Of a stretch of DNA of 64,000 nt, positions 45,558 to 56,276 are shown piece after piece. Origin of the DNA: Shinisaurus crocodilurus (lineage: Eukaryota > Chordata > Lepidosauria > Squamata > Shinisauridae); assembly GCA_021292165.1 (NCBI GenBank), contig CM037878.1, positions 1,488,001 through 1,552,000 of the forward strand, written 5' to 3'. The first letter of the stretch is position 1; the number at the start of each line of letters is the position of its first letter. The position numbers and the translations under genes are program-made. Under the pieces are notes generated by a model. That model worked only from the letters and a program-made list of their open reading frames with translations, had not been told where the DNA came from and searched no databases.

Positions 45558-46101
45558 CTGTGATGAGAAATGGCATTTAGTTTTTTATTTAAGTGTATAT
45601 TTAAGCCCGTGCCTTGTCCCCAACATCTATTGCTCCTGCACTTGGAGGTGAAAGAAATAGAATAGCAAAGGTGAAGGCTTCCTTCACACTGCCGTGGAAT
45701 TGTGATATTTAGAGATCCATTTCTAGGTCTTAAGTTCTTGATTCTCAATAGGTTCTTGACTATGAATACCCCAGGCCTGTTTAAAGTAAAAATAGAATTT
45801 TCCATCGAACGTAATCAATATTTTGCACCAAGAAAAGCTGAGTGATGTGATGTGTACCTCATGATGTAAGTCCGGCACATTTGCCCAGGAAAACGTGCAG
45901 AACAACCTCAGCTCTTTGCTTGCCCCTGGCACATGGGCACTCAGAATCTCCCACCCTCAGGGATCTTCTCTAGTTCTACTTATGCGTGTGCGAGTCCGGC
46001 CTCCATCGGGGTGGCAACATGCTTGTTGTACACAGTGCTCCCGCTGCCAACCAAGGGCAGGCGCCATGAGCCAGCTGATTGACCCAAACTAAAGGACTCA
46101 C

Positions 46102-46233
46102 CCACGGATGGGGGATGACTTCCGGACGTCGTTTGAGGGCTGGATGTCGCTTCGGAGGCGGAAGGCAATGAGGTGGTCGAATCAGGCGTCACTGGAGGAG
46201 GCAGCACCGTGTGGTCCGTGGGAGGCTGTGGGC
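46102..46233 (-). CDS. ZAN: Mucin unit 7, exon M2
   Basis: 44 residues; a mix of unit 1-type (SLPSASEATSS) and unit 5-type (SHPPSVG) variants. Phase 1 at both ends. Confidence 0.85.
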
Positions 46234-46762
46234 CTGGGGAAGAGCAGCCATGACCATCAGGGGCCGCAGTGGGAGCTCTCGCTCCTCTGAATGGGGCCAC
46301 CCCAGATCCGTGTTCCCAGAAGGAAGGAACCCAAACGCAGCTCATGAGTCCAAGAAGAGCGTGTCTGCTGGACCTGGCCAAGAGACCATCTTGTCTAGCA
46401 CCCTGTTTTCCAGACTGGCCACCCAGATGCCTCGGGGAAGCCCACCAGCAGGACATGGAGCCAGTAGTCCAGGCTTGCCCAACTTGGTGCCCTCCAGATG
46501 TGTTGGACTACACAACTGGAGGGCACCAGGTTGGGGAAGGCTGCAAAGTCCATATAGCTATCACCATAACCATCAGAAGCGCTGCCCTACTGCAAGAATT
46601 TCTGTAATCCCCGCTTAAAGCCACCTGAGCAGTGGGCACCATCTCACATAATGGCAGAGAGTTCCAGAAGCTTATTGTGCATTATCCTCTCCCCTCAAGG
46701 CCCACCTGCCCTTGATGACTTCGTGTAGAAGCCCTATTAGATGATGATCAAATAATACCTAC

Positions 46763-46849
46763 CGGGAGTAGTTGCTTCAGAGGGAGGAGGAGTTTCAGGC
46801 AGAAGGGTCGATGGGGGCTCCGGAGAGGTTTCTGGAGTGGTGACTGGGC
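46763..46849 (-). CDS. ZAN: Mucin unit 7, exon M3
   Basis: 29-residue exon. The upstream exon is the C8 of module L (47491-47762), which ends in phase 1, so C8 splices in frame to mucin. Confidence 0.85.
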
Positions 46850-46889
46850 CTAAAAGAAAAAGAGAGAGACAATATCCGATGGTCAGTGC

Positions 46890-47120
46890 CAAAAGCCAGC
46901 TTCCACCTAGAGCCACATGCTCTGTGTAAAGGAATGGGAGATCCGAATCTCAACACATGGGAGGGCCCAGTCCGCTGGAGAGTACTTCCGCAAAAACACC
47001 AATGAAATGAACAAAGGGCAGCTCTAAATTGGTTGCACGGCCGGGACAGGGTGTAGGTGCCGTTGCCTATGAAGCGATGAGTTTGTAATGAGGGTCACCC
47101 GACACCAGAAAGGACTGTAC
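46890..47120 (-). pseudogene. Unit 7 vestigial VWD first exon
   Basis: Has the 16-bp deletion (GDPHYKLIAS). The array sequence ends soon after, at about 47285, where module-L sequence starts. Confidence 0.7.
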
Positions 47121-47490
47121 GAGGAAGGGGAGGTCAAAAGCAGTCCCCCTTCGCAGAATTTGGACATGGGAAGAGCCGGAGACCGATGTTGCCGCACATG
47201 CATTGCTCAATACGATGACAACATTTGGCTCCCCCTTCCCTATCTGCACTCTGAGCCCAGGCGAGGCCCCGGAAATGGGACGAGGGAGGACAAGTGGCCG
47301 TGACCTGGGGTTTCCGGCAGGAGAGAGCCCCCCCCCCCCCCGCCGCCATTTCTGTCTCCGTGACTCTCCTCAGGGTGAGAGCCATGCTGAGAAGTGCGCA
47401 GACAGAGCCGCAAAGCAGGAATGGGAGCAGAAGGAACCCCGGCACTTTTAGAGGTCCCGCGCTCGGGAGTCTGAACTCGGCTCCACTCAC

Positions 47491-47762
47491 CGCAGACGGT
47501 CTCCTTCCTCCAGTCCCCAAGGTCCACGCCAGCCAGCTGGCACGCCGCAGCATACGCTTCCAAGCTTTTGCAGAACTGCCCCACATCTCCCTCGGTGGCA
47601 CACTGGTCGTACACGCAGCTTTCGAAGTACCGCTGAGGTGGGATGCTCCAGTGACAGGCGGCGAAAGGCCCCTGGACGGCCAGAATCACTCTGCAGAGGT
47701 CTTCGAACCCCACCTCCTCCACAGGGTTGCAGGCAGGGGGAACGACAGGTGAGGGGTCACAG
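47491..47762 (-). CDS. ZAN: Module L domain C: C8 exon
   Basis: TCDPSPVVPPACNPVEEVGF, then CHWSIPPQRYFESC, VYDQC, ending DWRKETVC. 272 bp, phase 2 in and phase 1 out. No TIL follows; the next exon is mucin M3 of unit 7. Confidence 0.88.
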
Positions 47763-47982
47763 CTGTAGGAATGAACAAGACAGCACATCGTCTGCTTAGG
47801 GGTGCGCTGAGAACCCCTAACAGCCTCAATTCTCCGTTCCACGGGCCTGGTGGTTAGCCGTGGGATTTGGTGGGCTGGAACGCTGGACAAAGAAATACGT
47901 GATTGATTGGGCTAGTGGCCAAGGTTTGCTTCCTTGCTGGTGTGGAAATCCTTGTTGGCTCTGGCTCCGTCCTTGGCTTGTG

Positions 47983-48460
47983 TCATCAGAACATGAGAAG
48001 AGCCCTGCAGGCTCAGACCGGAGGCCCATCTAGCAGTCCGGCATCCTGTTTCCCGCAGTGCCCCCCTCCCAGCTGCCCCTGGGAAGCCCGCAAGGAGGAC
48101 AATAGGGCAATCGCACCCTTCCCGTTTTGTTCCCCATCAGCTGATACTTAGAGGCAAGTGACCGGTAGGCACTTTATCCTCCTCCATGGATTTCTGAAAT
48201 CCCCCCTTAAAGCCATTTAAGTCGGTGGCCATCACTACATCTTGAGGAAGCCCATTCCGTCGTTGAACTATTCACCGTCTAAAACGTACCTCTCCTGGTC
48301 TGTCCTGAATGTGCTGCCTTCTAGTTTCATGGGATGACCCCAGGTTCCAGTATTATGAGAGGGAGTAGAAAACTTCTCCCTGTCCTGTTTTCTCCAGGTA
48401 GACCATGCCTAATTTTATACACCCACCTTTTCCTCTATATTAGATAGCCCCGAATACCGA
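47983..48460 (-). mobile_element. CR1-type LINE 3' region, reverse orientation
   Basis: Starts GAACATGAGAAGAGCCCTGC, with TCTAGCAGTCCGGCATCCTG and TCTCCTGGTCTGTCCTGAAT further on, then AATTTTATACACC. The reverse complement matches squamate CR1 3' ends and the copy at 17060-17590. Shared with module R. Confidence 0.65.
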
Positions 48461-48663
48461 GACCTTTCCTTGAAAGGGAGTGGCTCCGGCTGCTTGGTCA
48501 CTCCGATTGGCCCTTTCTGCACCTTCCCCAGTTCCACAGAAGGACACTGTAGTATATCCCTTTGAAGGTGCAGGGGTGCTGTGTCTTAGGGACACAGAGA
48601 GCGACGGGGAGGGGGGTACTTATCAAGCGGACGCCGGCCCGGCCCACTCCTCCCAACACTTAC

Positions 48664-48950
48664 GTCCAGCTGTCATCCGTCGCTCTCCAGCTCTTGCCAA
48701 ACTCATTGGCATCGAGTTCCAGGATTCCATCCGGCCTTCGGAAATCATCCAGCTGGCTGCCAGAGTACGTGCCACACAGCCCGCACAGGTGGCCCTTGTA
48801 TCTCCCGTCCACCCGGACAAGCAGCTCCTGATCACCGTCAAACATGGCCCGAAAGCCAAAGGGGCTGTCGACGACCACGTAAGGAGGCCTCTCCTCCACC
48901 CTGATCCCCGGGTGCAGAGTCACGGGAATCGCCACTTTTGCTCCGTTCAC
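48664..48950 (-). CDS. ZAN: Module L domain C: VWD second exon
   Basis: VNGAKVAIPVTLHPGIRV ... VDSPFGFRAMFDGDQELLV, then CGLCGTYSGSQLDDF and FGKSWRATDDSW. 287 bp, fusing what are two exons in T1-T3. Confidence 0.9.
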
Positions 48951-49270
48951 CTTGGGAAAGGACAAAGGGAACCAACTCATCGTCTTCTAATGAGAGGTGA
49001 CCCAGGCTTAAATCATGACTTGCTGCAGAGTGGGCGAGAGGTCCCTCTTTTCTTCCTTTTGCGGTGGCTAGCCAGACACCCCTGCAGAGCTCGCTATCCC
49101 CTGTTCGTCCCCAGCCCTTGGAAATCAAAGTTATTCTGCCACTGGATAGGGAGGCTCTGCTTCTAGTAACTTAACTGCACCCAGGCGCCATTGAGAGTTG
49201 ACGTTTATGATCCACATGGGTGGTGATGACCAAAACTGCTATCGCACTGGCTTGGGAGGGTAATACTCAC

Positions 49271-49654
49271 GTAGACCTGTTTGTTCTTCCTCAGGGCGAT
49301 GTGCAGGTTTCTGAACGAGACAGCCACTGAATTGAGAGCTGTCCAGGCCTGGCTCCCGCGATGTTCATTCCTGGTCGTCACGGAGAACTGCTCGGAGGAG
49401 TTTGTGCAGACCTCCACCGCTGTGTAATTGCACCCGCCCTGGAAGTGGTACAGTCTCCCATCAAAGGTGATGTAGTGCGGGTCCCCATAGATGTGGCAGG
49501 TGGCCTCGCCTGCTGGAACGTAGCAGCCCAGGATCCCATTCTGCACCATGCAGATTTGGCCCGCTTGGCAGGTCTCTGGGCTACAATCTAAGCTGCCGTT
49601 ATCCGTGCAGCGACACCGGCCGACGCAGTCTGGTTTCCAGAACGTTTCTCCTTT
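49271..49654 (-). CDS. ZAN: Module L: domain B TILa plus domain C VWD first exon
   Basis: KGETFWKPDCVGRCRC ... CMVQNGILGCYVPAGEATC, then HIYGDPHYITFDGRLYHFQG and ends LRKNKQVY. A single 384-bp exon covering two segments that are separate exons in T1-T3. Confidence 0.9.
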
Positions 49655-49760
49655 CTGTTGGAGACGACCAAAGAAGAACCGTTAGAACCGTGTCTCGTTG
49701 CTGCAGATGGCAGCAGACTCTGTGACGGCCGACCGGCTTGGGCCGTGCCCGGGTACCAAC

Positions 49761-49960
49761 CTCGTAATATTTGTCTCCCGCTAGGCAGCCGCAGTCCGCC
49801 AGCGACACACACCGTCCCCCGCTGAGAACAAACCCTTCGTCGCACTCGCAGCCCTCCACGCAAGGCTTGCTGCAGTTCCCTTGGGCCTGCGGGCTGGAAC
49901 AAGTGGCCGGACAGGAGCTGGTGCACGGGTTGTAATGACTGTGGGCAGAGCAAGGGAGTG
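49761..49960 (-). CDS. ZAN: Module L domain B: TIL exon
   Basis: PLPCSAHSHYNPCTSSC, GCECDEGFVLSGGRC, ending AGDKYYE. 200 bp, phase 1 in and phase 0 out. Confidence 0.9.
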
Positions 49961-50212
49961 CTGCAAAGCAAGGTGAAGGAGGAACCGTCAGTGCATCCCA
50001 GCCAGGCCAGCATGCGGTCGACAGTCGGGCCTCACTGCCTAAACCAGAGGAGCAAGCTCCTGTCCCTAAACCAGCGGGAAGATTTCAGGCGATACCTGCT
50101 CTCCACATAAACTGCGTCCGTGAGTTTCAGCCACCGGAAGTGATCTGGAAGGCCCCTTCCCCAAACTGTTGCACCTCCTCACCCTTACGAGTAATCACAG
50201 ACCGCTACTCAC

Positions 50213-50786
50213 GGCAGAAGGTGGCGTTCCTCCAGCCGGGCAGGTCCACGCCAGCTCTTTGGCAGGCGTCAGCGTAGGCCTTCAGAGCAGCACAAAAGAC
50301 TTGCTGGCTCCCGTGCAAGGCGCACAGGTCGAAGACGCAGCTCTCGAAGAAACTCTCGGGGTTGATCACCGACAGGCAGACGGCAAAAGGTCCCCGGCTG
50401 CTTGTGAGCATCCCACAGAAGGTATCCGTCCCGTAGAGATCCTCCTGCTCTGGGGGGCACATCGGGATCTCTGGTGGAACACCACAAGAGGGGCGGTCGT
50501 ACTCCGCGTCCCGAACTTGCCAGCTGTTTCCCAGCTGAGTGGTATTCTTGGCTTGCTCTCCATTGGGCATCATGCGGTCGTCCTGCCGGAGATTGTTGAA
50601 GTTGCCGCACATGCCACAGGTCCTGTTGAAATAGCTGGTGGGCACCCTGATCTCCACCGAGGAGTCGGTGTCGTAGGAGACGGCCAGCCGGAAATCCGTC
50701 TCCAGGGTCACATATCGGCCGTTCCTGCCCACAGTCACAGAGCCGTTAAGCTCGTTCACCGGAAGGGTGCTTAGCACTTTGTTCAC
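50213..50786 (-). CDS. ZAN: Module L domain B: VWD end plus whole C8
   Basis: One 574-bp exon: VNKVLSTLPVNELNGSV, TLETDFRLAVSYDTDSS, CGMCGNFNNL, QLGNSWQV, then C8 (FCGMLTSSRGPFAVC, ending WRNATFC). In T2 the same span takes three exons. Confidence 0.92.
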
Positions 50787-50891
50787 CTATGGAGGGAGAA
50801 GACAAACGGAAATCCAAAGTATATTTCCCAGAACAAAATAACTGAACTACTGGGGGTGGGAAGTAGAGGGTGCGGGCCTGGATTCACTTAC

Positions 50892-51490
50892 CAGCACGTG
50901 GCTCGGGTGATTTTTGAGAATTTCAATCTGCCGCCCGTAAACCTCCACCAGGACCCTTTGGACGTAGGACACGGACGGGTTCCAGCGGTGCTCGTTCTTC
51001 GCCTCGATGTTGAAGGAGGGCAGCCCCATGTCGTTGCCACACAGCCTGGCCAGGGTGTAGGTGCAGTTGCCCATGAAGTGGTGTGTCTCTTTGTCAAAGG
51101 TGTTGTAATGAGGGTCGTTGTGGATGCGGCAGACCCCGTAGGTGTGCCTGTAGCATCCTGGGACACCGTTCTGGACCCCGCAGTAATAATCCTTCGGGCA
51201 CTCTGCGCCGGAGCACGTCACCTGGCCGCCTCGACTGGGGCACGTGCACTGGGAGGAGCAGGTGTCGTCGGTCCAGAACTGGGAGCCCACAGGGTAGTGC
51301 TTGCCCTGGTGCCAGCATCCGCACTGGTGGCCGGGCACACAGGTGCCGCTGTAGAGAAGGAACCCGCTGTCACAGACACAGGCTTCCGCACACGGCAGGC
51401 TGCAGCTGGCGGGAGCAGTTGGGTTCTTGCAGGTGGCGGGACAGGCGTTGGCGCAAGGCTCGTAGTGGCTGTTGGGTGCGCAGGTAACGG
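50892..51490 (-). CDS. ZAN: Module L: domain A TIL and TILa plus domain B VWD first part
   Basis: One 599-bp exon: VTCAPNSHYEPCANACPATC (TIL), QFWTDDTCSSQCTC and CYRHTYGVC (TILa), NDPHYNTFDKETHHFMGNC (VWD). Its length almost equals the sum of the three separate T1 exons (203+145+245). The usual GDPHY reads NDPHY here. Confidence 0.92.
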
Positions 51491-51514
51491 CTGCAGAAAG
51501 AAAGCAGACCTCCA

Positions 51515-51750
51515 TTTATTTATGTATTTATTATATTTATACCCCGTCTGCAAGGAACCCAAGGCGGCTTACATAATCCTCCTTCTCCTCTTCATTTTTA
51601 TCCTCACAACAACCCTGTGAGGTAGGTTAGGCTGAGAGTCAGTGACTGGCCCAAAGTCACCCAGTGAGTTTCATGGCCGAGCTGGGACTAGAACCCGGAT
51701 CTCCCGAGTCCTAGTCCAACACTCTCACCACTACGCCACACTGGCTCACT
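51515..51750 (-). mobile_element. tRNA-derived SINE with TAAA-type tail
   Basis: Read on the minus strand it starts GAGCCAGTGTGGCGTAGTGG (an A-box-like segment) and GGGTTCTAGTCCC (B-box-like), and ends in a TAAA/TATAA tail. The same insertion is in module R at 60094-60330, so it predates the duplication. Confidence 0.75.
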
Positions 51751-52266
51751 GACTTCCATAAAGTCTAAAGGAAGTCTCCCGTATATTGGCTCAAGCAATT
51801 TCTCCACCTATGTGCTGTGGGTGGCAGCAGCTCCCTAGGACTTCTGACAGCCGTCTCACACAAGAGATGCTGAGAGCTGTACCCGGGACCTCGTACAGGC
51901 TAACGTTGCACTGTGGGTCCTCTCGATTGCACTGTTGCCATAGCAGAATGGCGTGAAAGGCAAGCAGGTGTAGCAATTGTCGCGGTTCAGGGCAATGCAG
52001 ACTTCCGCTCGATGTAAGGAGGGGAGGGCATTCTCGTTGCCCAAGGAGCCGCACTGCACACGTGAGATAGCGGGCATTAGCCGATGGGGAGCCCCGTATG
52101 GACAGTGTCCCTGGAGAAATCACGGAGAGGGATTGCTTTTCTCAGAGGGGAAAAGCAAACCGCCCCCGTGTTGTTTGTGCCCATCCCAACTTCCCCCGTT
52201 TGCACGGGTGTTCTTCAGCAACCAATGGAGGGGCTCTGCGGGTCGTGCTGCTCCTCAAAAACTTAC

Positions 52267-52537
52267 GACAGAAGGTGGCGTTCCTCCAGGGCTCTACGGG
52301 AACCCCCAGGGACCGGCAGGCATCTGCGTAGGACTGCAGGCTCCTGCAAAGGGAGGCGGGGTCCAGGTGCAGGGCGCACTGATCATAAAGGCAGCTGACG
52401 AAGTGCCCCGTTGGGTCGATGGTGCCGTGGCAATGTCTAAATGGCCCGTCGCCTCCGTGATGAGTCCGCAGAAGCTGCCGCCCTGGGCCGCTTCCTTCTC
52501 GGCCTCCGTGCAGACAGGATCGGACCCTGAGGAGCAA
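52267..52537 (-). pseudogene. ZAN: Module L domain A: C8 exon with 1-bp deletion
   Basis: 271-bp exon, SCSSGSDPVCTEAEKEA then FCGLITEATG. At 52444-52446 a run of three C replaces four in module R. This shifts the frame and gives a stop near 52294. The rest of the C8 (HCHGTIDPTGHFVSC, ending WRNATFC) is intact in another frame. Splice sites are intact. It may be a real lesion or an assembly error. Confidence 0.8.
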
Positions 52538-52622
52538 CTGAGAGACAAAGCCACACCTTGATTTGGTACCCGGCGTTCCACGTTCCGTGGAAACGTCATC
52601 CCTCTGTAGGTGAGTTACAAAC

Positions 52623-52906
52623 CTGGTGAGGTTGGAGACCTGCCAGCTGTTCCCCAGGCTTGTGGAATCTGGCTCCGGTTCCCCGCGGGGATTCAGGAAA
52701 TCGTCGCGGGGGTCGCCGTTGTAATTTCCACACATGCCGCAAACCAGGTCCTTGTAGGTACTTGGGAGCGTCACTTCCACTTGATGGTCTCCGTCATACT
52801 TGGCGCTCAAGCCAAAGTCCGTCGAGATCACCGTGTAGAAGCCGCTGGACGAGATTTGCACACCCAGTGTCGGTGTGGAGGGGACGACGACTTCCTTCCC
52901 ATCCAC
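52623..52906 (-). CDS. ZAN: Module L domain A: VWD second exon
   Basis: VDGKEVVVPSTPTLGVQI, VISTDFGLSAKYDGDHQVEV, CGMCGNYNGDPRDDF, SLGNSWQVSNLT. 284 bp, donor GTTTGT, phase 0 in and phase 2 out. Confidence 0.9.
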
Positions 52907-53012
52907 CTGGAGACAGACGCAGGCACGGCCGTTAGAGACCAACAGGTGTTGTAAGGATGTTTCGACGTACCTCCTGCGGGGAGCACATTCACCCCCACCC
53001 AGCAAAACGTAC

Positions 53013-53257
53013 CTTCACCGTTCCCCCCTTCTGCAGTGTGACCCGAACGCCTAGCACGTCAACGTCCACGCTTTGGACGTAGGACACCTGCGTGTTGCCC
53101 CCTCTGTGCTCATTGGTGGCTTCCACGTTGAAATAGGGCAGCAGAGGGCTCGTTTGGTTGCACAGCTGGGACAGCGTGTAGGTGCAGTTTCCCATGAAGT
53201 GATGAGTTTGCTTGTCAAAGGTGTAGTAATGAGGGTCACCCGACACCAGACAGGACT
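53013..53257 (-). CDS. ZAN: Module L domain A: VWD first exon
   Basis: ESCLVSGDPHYYTFDKQTHH, TLSQLCNQTSPLLPYFNVEA, ending LQKGGTVK. 245 bp, phase 1 in and phase 0 out. This is the intact counterpart of the vestigial VWD exons in the mucin array. Confidence 0.92.
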
Positions 53258-53758
53258 CTGCGAGGAAGGGAGGAAGGTCAGAAGCAGGCTCGCGTCGCAG
53301 AGTTTGGACACGGGACGAGTCGGAGACCCTTGTCGCCCCTCCTCCATTCCTCAACACGATGACAACGTTTGGCTCCTCCTTCCCCATCAGCACTCTGAGT
53401 CCAGGCAAGGCCCTGGAAATGGGCCGAGGGAGGTCCCGCTTGCCCTGGCCTCCCGCTATGAGTTGCTGCTGTGGGGAGTAAGGTGGGCCGTCCGTGGCCT
53501 CTGCCAGCCTGTGGCTCCATAGCAATGCAGGCCCAAACCCAGAGTGCTTCAAGGTGTGTGGGAGGAATGAGGTGAAGAAGACCCCCTTTGTCAGCTGTTG
53601 GACACCCTCTAAGCTCCCCGGCCCCGATTCCTCTCCCCGTAACCTGCAACACTTCAAGCCAATCTAAAACCACAGAAGATGGTTGAGGCAAGAAAGGTCA
53701 GAAGGGGTGAACGGAGGCAGCAGCAACCTCGGGGAGGCCTCGATTCTTGGAGACTCAC

Positions 53759-53848
53759 CGAAAGTTAGAGGGGGTGCCGGGGTGCTGATGCTGGTGCTGG
53801 TGCTGGTGCTGCTAGTGGTGGTCGGGGTAGTAGTGGAGGTCCCGGGTT
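53759..53848 (-). CDS. ZAN: Module L mucin exon
   Basis: 30 residues, EPGTSTTTPTTTSSTSTS ... APPLTFG. Homologous to array exon M1 but with an ACC/AGC mixed repeat. Phase 1 at both ends. Confidence 0.88.
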
Positions 53849-54380
53849 CTATGAAGAGAAACGGCATTTAGTTTTTCATTTAAGCCTATATCCCAGGCTG
53901 CTCTGGGGGCTTCGGTCAGAAACGGTGGTAAGTGAAAACTGCCTCCAGCGTTGTACTGAGCTGCCCCACCCCCCATGACGATGTTTTACACCGCTGAGTT
54001 TCCAGAGGTGTTCACTGCAAAGTGGCAGTCCTCTAGGAGAAGCCAGCTCCCTAAGGCTCATTACGTGCCCTTGATGTTCAGTGTTGGTGCAAAGCCGGTT
54101 TTGTAAACCGGGCATACTTGGGTGACCCCAAAGGCATGATGGGGCACAGAGAGGGAGGTTGCATACCTGGGATGGAACCCACCCAGCCCCACTACCGAGA
54201 GCAGGTGCTGAAGCATTGACATAATACGTCAGGGATTTTTTTTCCTTCTCGGCCCCCCGTGCTCAGAAAAATAACCACTCTAGGAAGCCCGCTACACAAG
54301 GTTGCCATGATGTCGCCCCCACTCCATCCGGGAACGGTGCCAGTGATAAGCTCTGAGAGATTTTGACTGGGGAGTCTTAC

Positions 54381-54465
54381 CTGAGCAATATCCCTCCGTT
54401 AGGGAGATGTCATCCACAGCCACGTCGCTGCGGAAGTCTTCCCCCCGCACGCCTTCCAGGAGTAT
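54381..54465 (-). CDS. ZAN: Module L MAM domain: third exon
   Basis: ILLEGVRGEDFRSDVAVDDI then SLTEGYC, the conserved MAM end. 85 bp, phase 0 in and phase 1 out. Confidence 0.92.
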
Positions 54466-54573
54466 CTGCAAAGGGGGAGGATCTCCAGTCAGTTTCACGG
54501 TTCACGGTTGGAAGAGACACCACCCTAGGTGCCAGACTTGCCGTTTCATTGCTGGCAGCACCCAATCTGTTAC

Positions 54574-54833
54574 CTGCACCCTTCCTCTGAGAGCCACGTT
54601 GACTTCTGCCATCTGCCAGCGGTTGCCCTTGTTCCCGGTTTCAGACCAGATCAGCTCAGGTGCTGCACCATCATAGATCGCATAAACGCGCAGCGCCATC
54701 GTGCGGGCCACGCCGTACATGTGATACCAGAAGCGCAAGCACTGGGGCCTGTGTGAAGCGCACCCGGGGCTGAGCAGGTGTGCCACGGCTCCTGTGTCGG
54801 CGTCATTGCCTTCCACGTAGATGAAATAGCCCT
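54574..54833 (-). CDS. ZAN: Module L MAM domain: second exon
   Basis: EGYFIYVEGNDADTGAVAHL, CLRFWYHMYGVARTMALRVY, GNRWQMAEVNVALRGRVQ. 260 bp. MAM core with conserved Cys and Trp. Confidence 0.93.
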
Positions 54834-55000
54834 CTGCAATAGAGAAGCATGTGTCAAAGCGACGGACCTTCCGCAGGGTGTGGGGAGACCGACCGGCATC
54901 GTTCATGCTCCCCTGCCTCTGGCAGAGAGAGCCTCTTGCCCTTCCCTACTAGCCAAGATCTAGCTGCTTGGCTAGTAGGTTTTGTCTCTCTCCCCCTCAC

Positions 55001-55141
55001 CTCCCGTGGTGTGGTCGTAAGATGGTCCCGTGGTCGGCGAGGGCGTCGGGCCTTTGTGCCGTGTCCAGTCAAAGTTGTCGTTGGCCGACTGTGTCCAGGA
55101 GCAGAAGTCCACGTCAAAGGAGCAGGAGAGGTGGCACTGAA
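55001..55141 (-). CDS. ZAN: Module L MAM domain: first exon
   Basis: QCHLSCSFDVDFCSWTQSAN then DNFDWTRHKG and SYDHTTG, the standard MAM start. 141 bp. Its phase-1 start joins the C8 exon of module R (55787-56058) in frame. Confidence 0.93.
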
Positions 55142-55786
55142 CTGGAGATGACAATAGCAAACGGAGGGATGGAGGCGTGTCCTTGAAAGCGCAGCCCAAT
55201 CCTGACTCTGGGAAAGCCCTTTCTGAGCAAAGCTAGGAGGGTAGGGGTGGAGTCCAGCTGCGGTGGGCCAAATGTATTATGGGTGTCACCCCTCCTGAGG
55301 CTGAATGGCCAGTGCTGGTCCACCCCGGCGACCAGCCCTCTCCTGCTGCTGTTGCTTGAGGGTCACTGACGGGCAAACCCTGGACAGAGGAGAAGGGGGT
55401 TCCTCGCCCTCGTTGTTCTATGCGTCTCCTACTTTCTCTCTCTGCTCCCACTGGCATACGACCCCGTCCTTCCCCATGCTCCCAGACTGCACACAACTAC
55501 TTGGGTACCCAGCAGGGAAGAGCTAGCCAGATCCCAGCAAGAACCGTCCAGGAAACAGCCTACTATGCCTCGCAAAGAACGCTTCCTTTTGCCAACACTC
55601 AGCAGGATAAGTGGCTGTGACCTGGGGCTACAGCCCCCCTGCCATTTCTGTCTCCGTGACTCTCCTCAGGGTGAGAACCATGCTGAGAAGTGCGCAGACA
55701 GAGCCGCAAAGCAGGAATGGGAGCAGAAGGAACCCTGGCACTTTTAGAGGTCTCACGCTCGGGAGTCTGAACTCAGCTCCACTCAC

Positions 55787-56058
55787 CGCAGACGGTCTCC
55801 TTCCTCCAGTCCCCAAGGTCCACGCCAGCCAGCTGGCACGCCGCAGCATACGCTTCCAAGCTTTTGCAGAACTGCCCCACATCTCCCTCGGTGGCACACT
55901 GGTCGTACACGCAGCTTTCGAAGTACCGCTGAGGTGGGATGCTCCAGTGACAGGCGGCGAAAGGCCCCTGGGCGGCCAGAATCACTCTGCAGAGGTCTTC
56001 GAACCCCACTTCCTCCACTGGGTTGCAGGGAGGGGGAACGACAGGTGAGGGGTCACAC
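55787..56058 (-). CDS. ZAN: Module R domain C: C8 exon
   Basis: TCDPSPVVPPPCNPVEEVGF ... DWRKETVC. 272 bp. Splices in phase to the MAM domain of module L with no TIL between. Confidence 0.88.
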
Positions 56059-56276
56059 CTGTAGGAATGAACAAGACAGCACATCATCTGCTTAGGGGTG
56101 CGCTGAGAACCCAGCCGCCTCAATTCTCCGTTCCACGGGCCTGGTGGTTAGCCGTGGGATTTGGTGGGCAGGAACGTTGGACAAAGAAAGACATGATAGA
56201 TTGGGCTAGTGGCCAAGGTTTGCTTCCTTGCTGGTGTGGAAATCCTTGTTGGCTCTGGCTCCGTCCTTGGCTTGTG

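Larger units (their letters stand above)
29740..47285. repeat. Mucin-like tandem array, seven ~2.1-kb units
   Basis: The same block recurs with spacings of 2147, 2005, 1997, 2136 and 2137 bases between equivalent exons. Each block has exon M1 (Thr-rich), exon M2 (44 residues), a CR1 fragment split by a fold-back element, exon M3 (29 residues) and a broken VWD first exon. Units 5 to 7 are the most similar to each other. Unit 3 has lost about 145 bp near 34441. Unit 4 is cut by a copia element. The block resembles the mucin exon-intron-VWD region of modules L and R, so it probably arose from it. Confidence 0.92.
47286..55600. repeat. Module L: left copy of the large tandem duplication
   Basis: Matches 55601-64000 exon for exon and intron for intron. 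The offset is about 8295 bases at the left end and about 8578-8590 after the insertion at 56506-56773. Exon lengths are identical in 12 of 13 pairs; only the mucin exon differs (90 versus 84 bp). Confidence 0.93.

Noticed and set aside
31927..45805. His-rich frames (runs of His) near each M1 exon
   Set aside because: Out-of-frame reading of the poly-Thr ACC repeat; the phase-1 Thr frame fits the splice pattern.
29740..47285. CRISPR-like regular spacing
   Set aside because: The repeats are 2-kb blocks in a eukaryotic gene, with no short direct repeat-spacer pattern.
50169..51620. Long plus-strand open frames opposite module exons (also at 48480-49166, 57022-57744, 58747-59352, 59434-60198)
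   Set aside because: They are mirror frames of GC-rich minus-strand exons. They have no domain pattern, and they appear in both modules only because the exons do.
51515..51750. tRNA gene on the minus strand
   Set aside because: A- and B-box-like parts are present, but no cloverleaf follows and the unit ends in a TAAA tail; it is a SINE head.
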